Positions 5,062 through 5,908 of a stretch of 5,908 bases of DNA are shown here, one piece after another. Positions within the stretch are counted from its first letter, which is position 1, and each line of letters begins with the position of its first letter. The notes below the pieces were generated by a model. That model made no database searches, was not told the DNA's origin, and saw nothing but the letters and a program-made list of their open reading frames with translations. This DNA comes from Chloroflexota bacterium (lineage in GTDB: Bacteria > Chloroflexota > Anaerolineae > Promineifilales > Promineifilaceae): NCBI GenBank assembly GCA_008501785.1, contig QQUD01000261.1, positions 1-5,908 of the forward strand. The letters run 5' to 3'. The translations under genes and the position numbers were made by a program.

Positions 5062-5908
5062 CGCAACCATGCTAATTGTACTCGTGCTGGCTGGTGGGCT
5101 GCGCTGGTTTCGTTTCGACAGTTTCCCCCCAGGTTTATGGTACGACGAAGCTTACCACTTGAGCACGTCCCAACGGATCACGCTGGGGATTGACGCCCCG
5201 CAGCTTTATTATCCTGATAAGACAGGTGAACCAGCCTTTTTCTGGTTAACAGCGGCAGCATTGTCGCTGGGGGCAGGGCATCTGGCTCCCCGTTGGATAG
5301 CTGCCCTGGCCGGTTGGTTGAGCGTGATGCTGCTTTTTGGTGCCGTGCGCGATATTTTGCAGCCAAAGTTGGGCCGAGATACCGCATGGGTGGCAGTCGC
5401 GAGCGCTGCCATTTTAGGCAGCAATTATGCATTTTTGTTCAACAGCCGCATGGGATGGGAGCCGACATTGGCAACGGCTGTCATTATCGCAGCCGTCTGG
5501 CTGTTTTGGCGAGCGCTGCGTGAGGGTCGCCGCCGAGACTTTTTAATAGCCGGGATTGTGATTGGCATCACGCCATACACGAGCGTTATTGCCCGGGCCT
5601 TGCCTTTGCTGCTTGTGCTTATTGTTTTACTTTGGTTGCCTAAGATTCGAAACAATTGGCAGCACTTCATATCAGGTGGCATGGTGATGGGCGGAACGGC
5701 CGTTTTGATTTTGTCCCCGCTACTGTGGCTCTTCATCTCACAACCTGGCCTCTTTAACCGGCGGTTAGCAGCGGCGGCAGCCCCAGAATCCCTGTGGCGC
5801 AATTTGGGATTGACCCTGGCTGGGTTTCTGTGGCACAGTGAAAAGGCGCTGCACCGATTACCCAATCGTCCAATTTTTGATCCGGCACTGGCTGTCTTGC
5901 TAGTTGTT
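5027..5908 (+). CDS. GT-C superfamily membrane glycosyltransferase (PMT/ArnT-like), N-terminal part
   Basis: The gene runs off the window end; 294 codons are present with no stop. It was translated from ATG at 5027, 13 bp after the aminotransferase stop codon. The ribosome binding site is poor (only AGG at 5012-5014), so translational coupling is possible. The protein starts with a short basic segment (MDKWRQSK) and a first membrane helix at about 10-25, then an extracytoplasmic loop with PPGLWYDEAYH at 34-44. The Asp40-Glu41 pair matches the catalytic acidic motif in the first periplasmic loop of GT-C enzymes such as GT39/GT83. Further family-like segments are NSRMGWEPTLAT (139-150) and GITPYTSVIARALPL (180-194), with hydrophobic spans around 72-84, 90-108, 118-137, 148-163, 171-186, 188-204 and 216-237. 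Such enzymes move a sugar from a lipid-phosphate carrier to protein or glycolipid; donor and acceptor cannot be told here. Confidence 0.8.
   Translation, partial: MDKWRQSKTAVFATMLIVLVLAGGLRWFRFDSFPPGLWYDEAYHLSTSQRITLGIDAPQLYYPDKTGEPAFFWLTAAALSLGAGHLAPRWIAALAGWLSVMLLFGAVRDILQPKLGRDTAWVAVASAAILGSNYAFLFNSRMGWEPTLATAVIIAAVWLFWRALREGRRRDFLIAGIVIGITPYTSVIARALPLLLVLIVLLWLPKIRNNWQHFISGGMVMGGTAVLILSPLLWLFISQPGLFNRRLAAAAAPESLWRNLGLTLAGFLWHSEKALHRLPNRPIFDPALAVLLVV

Larger units (their letters stand above)
24..5704. repeat. Dispersed palindrome AACGGCCGTT, seven sites across the window
   Basis: The 8-bp core ACGGCCGT occurs at 25-32, 1494-1501, 3675-3682, 4265-4272, 4990-4997, 5051-5058 and 5696-5703. 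All seven are flanked by A on the left and, except 25-32, by T on the right; that site is read from the other strand as AACGGCCGT or TACGGCCGTT. An eighth partial copy, AACGGCCG, is at 3491-3498. All lie in coding sequence, in every gene of the window. They are read in different frames: Thr-Ala-Val five times (counting the minus-strand caspase gene), Arg-Pro once and Asn-Gly-Arg once. Chance expectation for an 8-mer in this length is about 0.09 with equal base use. The pattern recalls the HIP1 palindrome of cyanobacteria, although the sequence differs. Confidence 0.8.

Noticed and set aside
5178..5865. Minus-strand open frames of 71-146 aa and a 76-aa plus-strand frame over the glycosyltransferase
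   Set aside because: They overlap a continuous frame with GT-C motifs and membrane helices; no independent support.

Overview
The window reads as an accessory-flavoured stretch of a bacterial chromosome of roughly even GC content. My best guess for the host is a member of Chloroflexota (Anaerolineae/Ardenticatenia-like). That rests on remembered resemblance of the caspase-like, ATPase-wHTH, MFS and GT-C proteins to families common there, and it is inference only. No rRNA, tRNA, CRISPR array or transposase is visible. A 10-bp palindrome, AACGGCCGTT, is strikingly over-represented and sits almost only inside genes.

Left part (1-2000): the 5' end of a caspase-like protease gene runs leftward from 268 and leaves the window. 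It carries an apparent 1-nt frameshift at about 50, just before its catalytic-His motif (YFSGHG). About 295 bp away, and divergent from it, is a 478-aa P-loop ATPase (Walker A GLPGVGKS, Walker B VFVFDRFD) with a C-terminal OmpR/PhoB-type winged helix. The shared intergenic region has a candidate promoter for the caspase gene, a weak -10 element for the ATPase gene and a nested hairpin just ahead of the ATPase ribosome binding site. A caspase-like protease next to a STAND-like ATPase resembles bacterial conflict or regulated-death modules, but that role is an inference from domain content.

Middle (2001-2361): about 330-360 bp with no supported gene, holding four inverted repeats in a row. The first may terminate the ATPase transcript. 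The next three are long-loop hairpins of nearly equal size (50, 50 and 53 nt).

Right part (about 2362-5908): three genes on the + strand. These are a 12-helix MFS transporter, a MalY/PatB-type PLP-dependent C-S lyase or aminotransferase, and the N-terminal 294 residues of a GT-C membrane glycosyltransferase cut by the window end. The last two are 13 bp apart and probably cotranscribed. Between the MFS gene and the aminotransferase gene lies an 86-nt hairpin built from degenerate 8-nt units, filling nearly all the space between stop codon and ribosome binding site.
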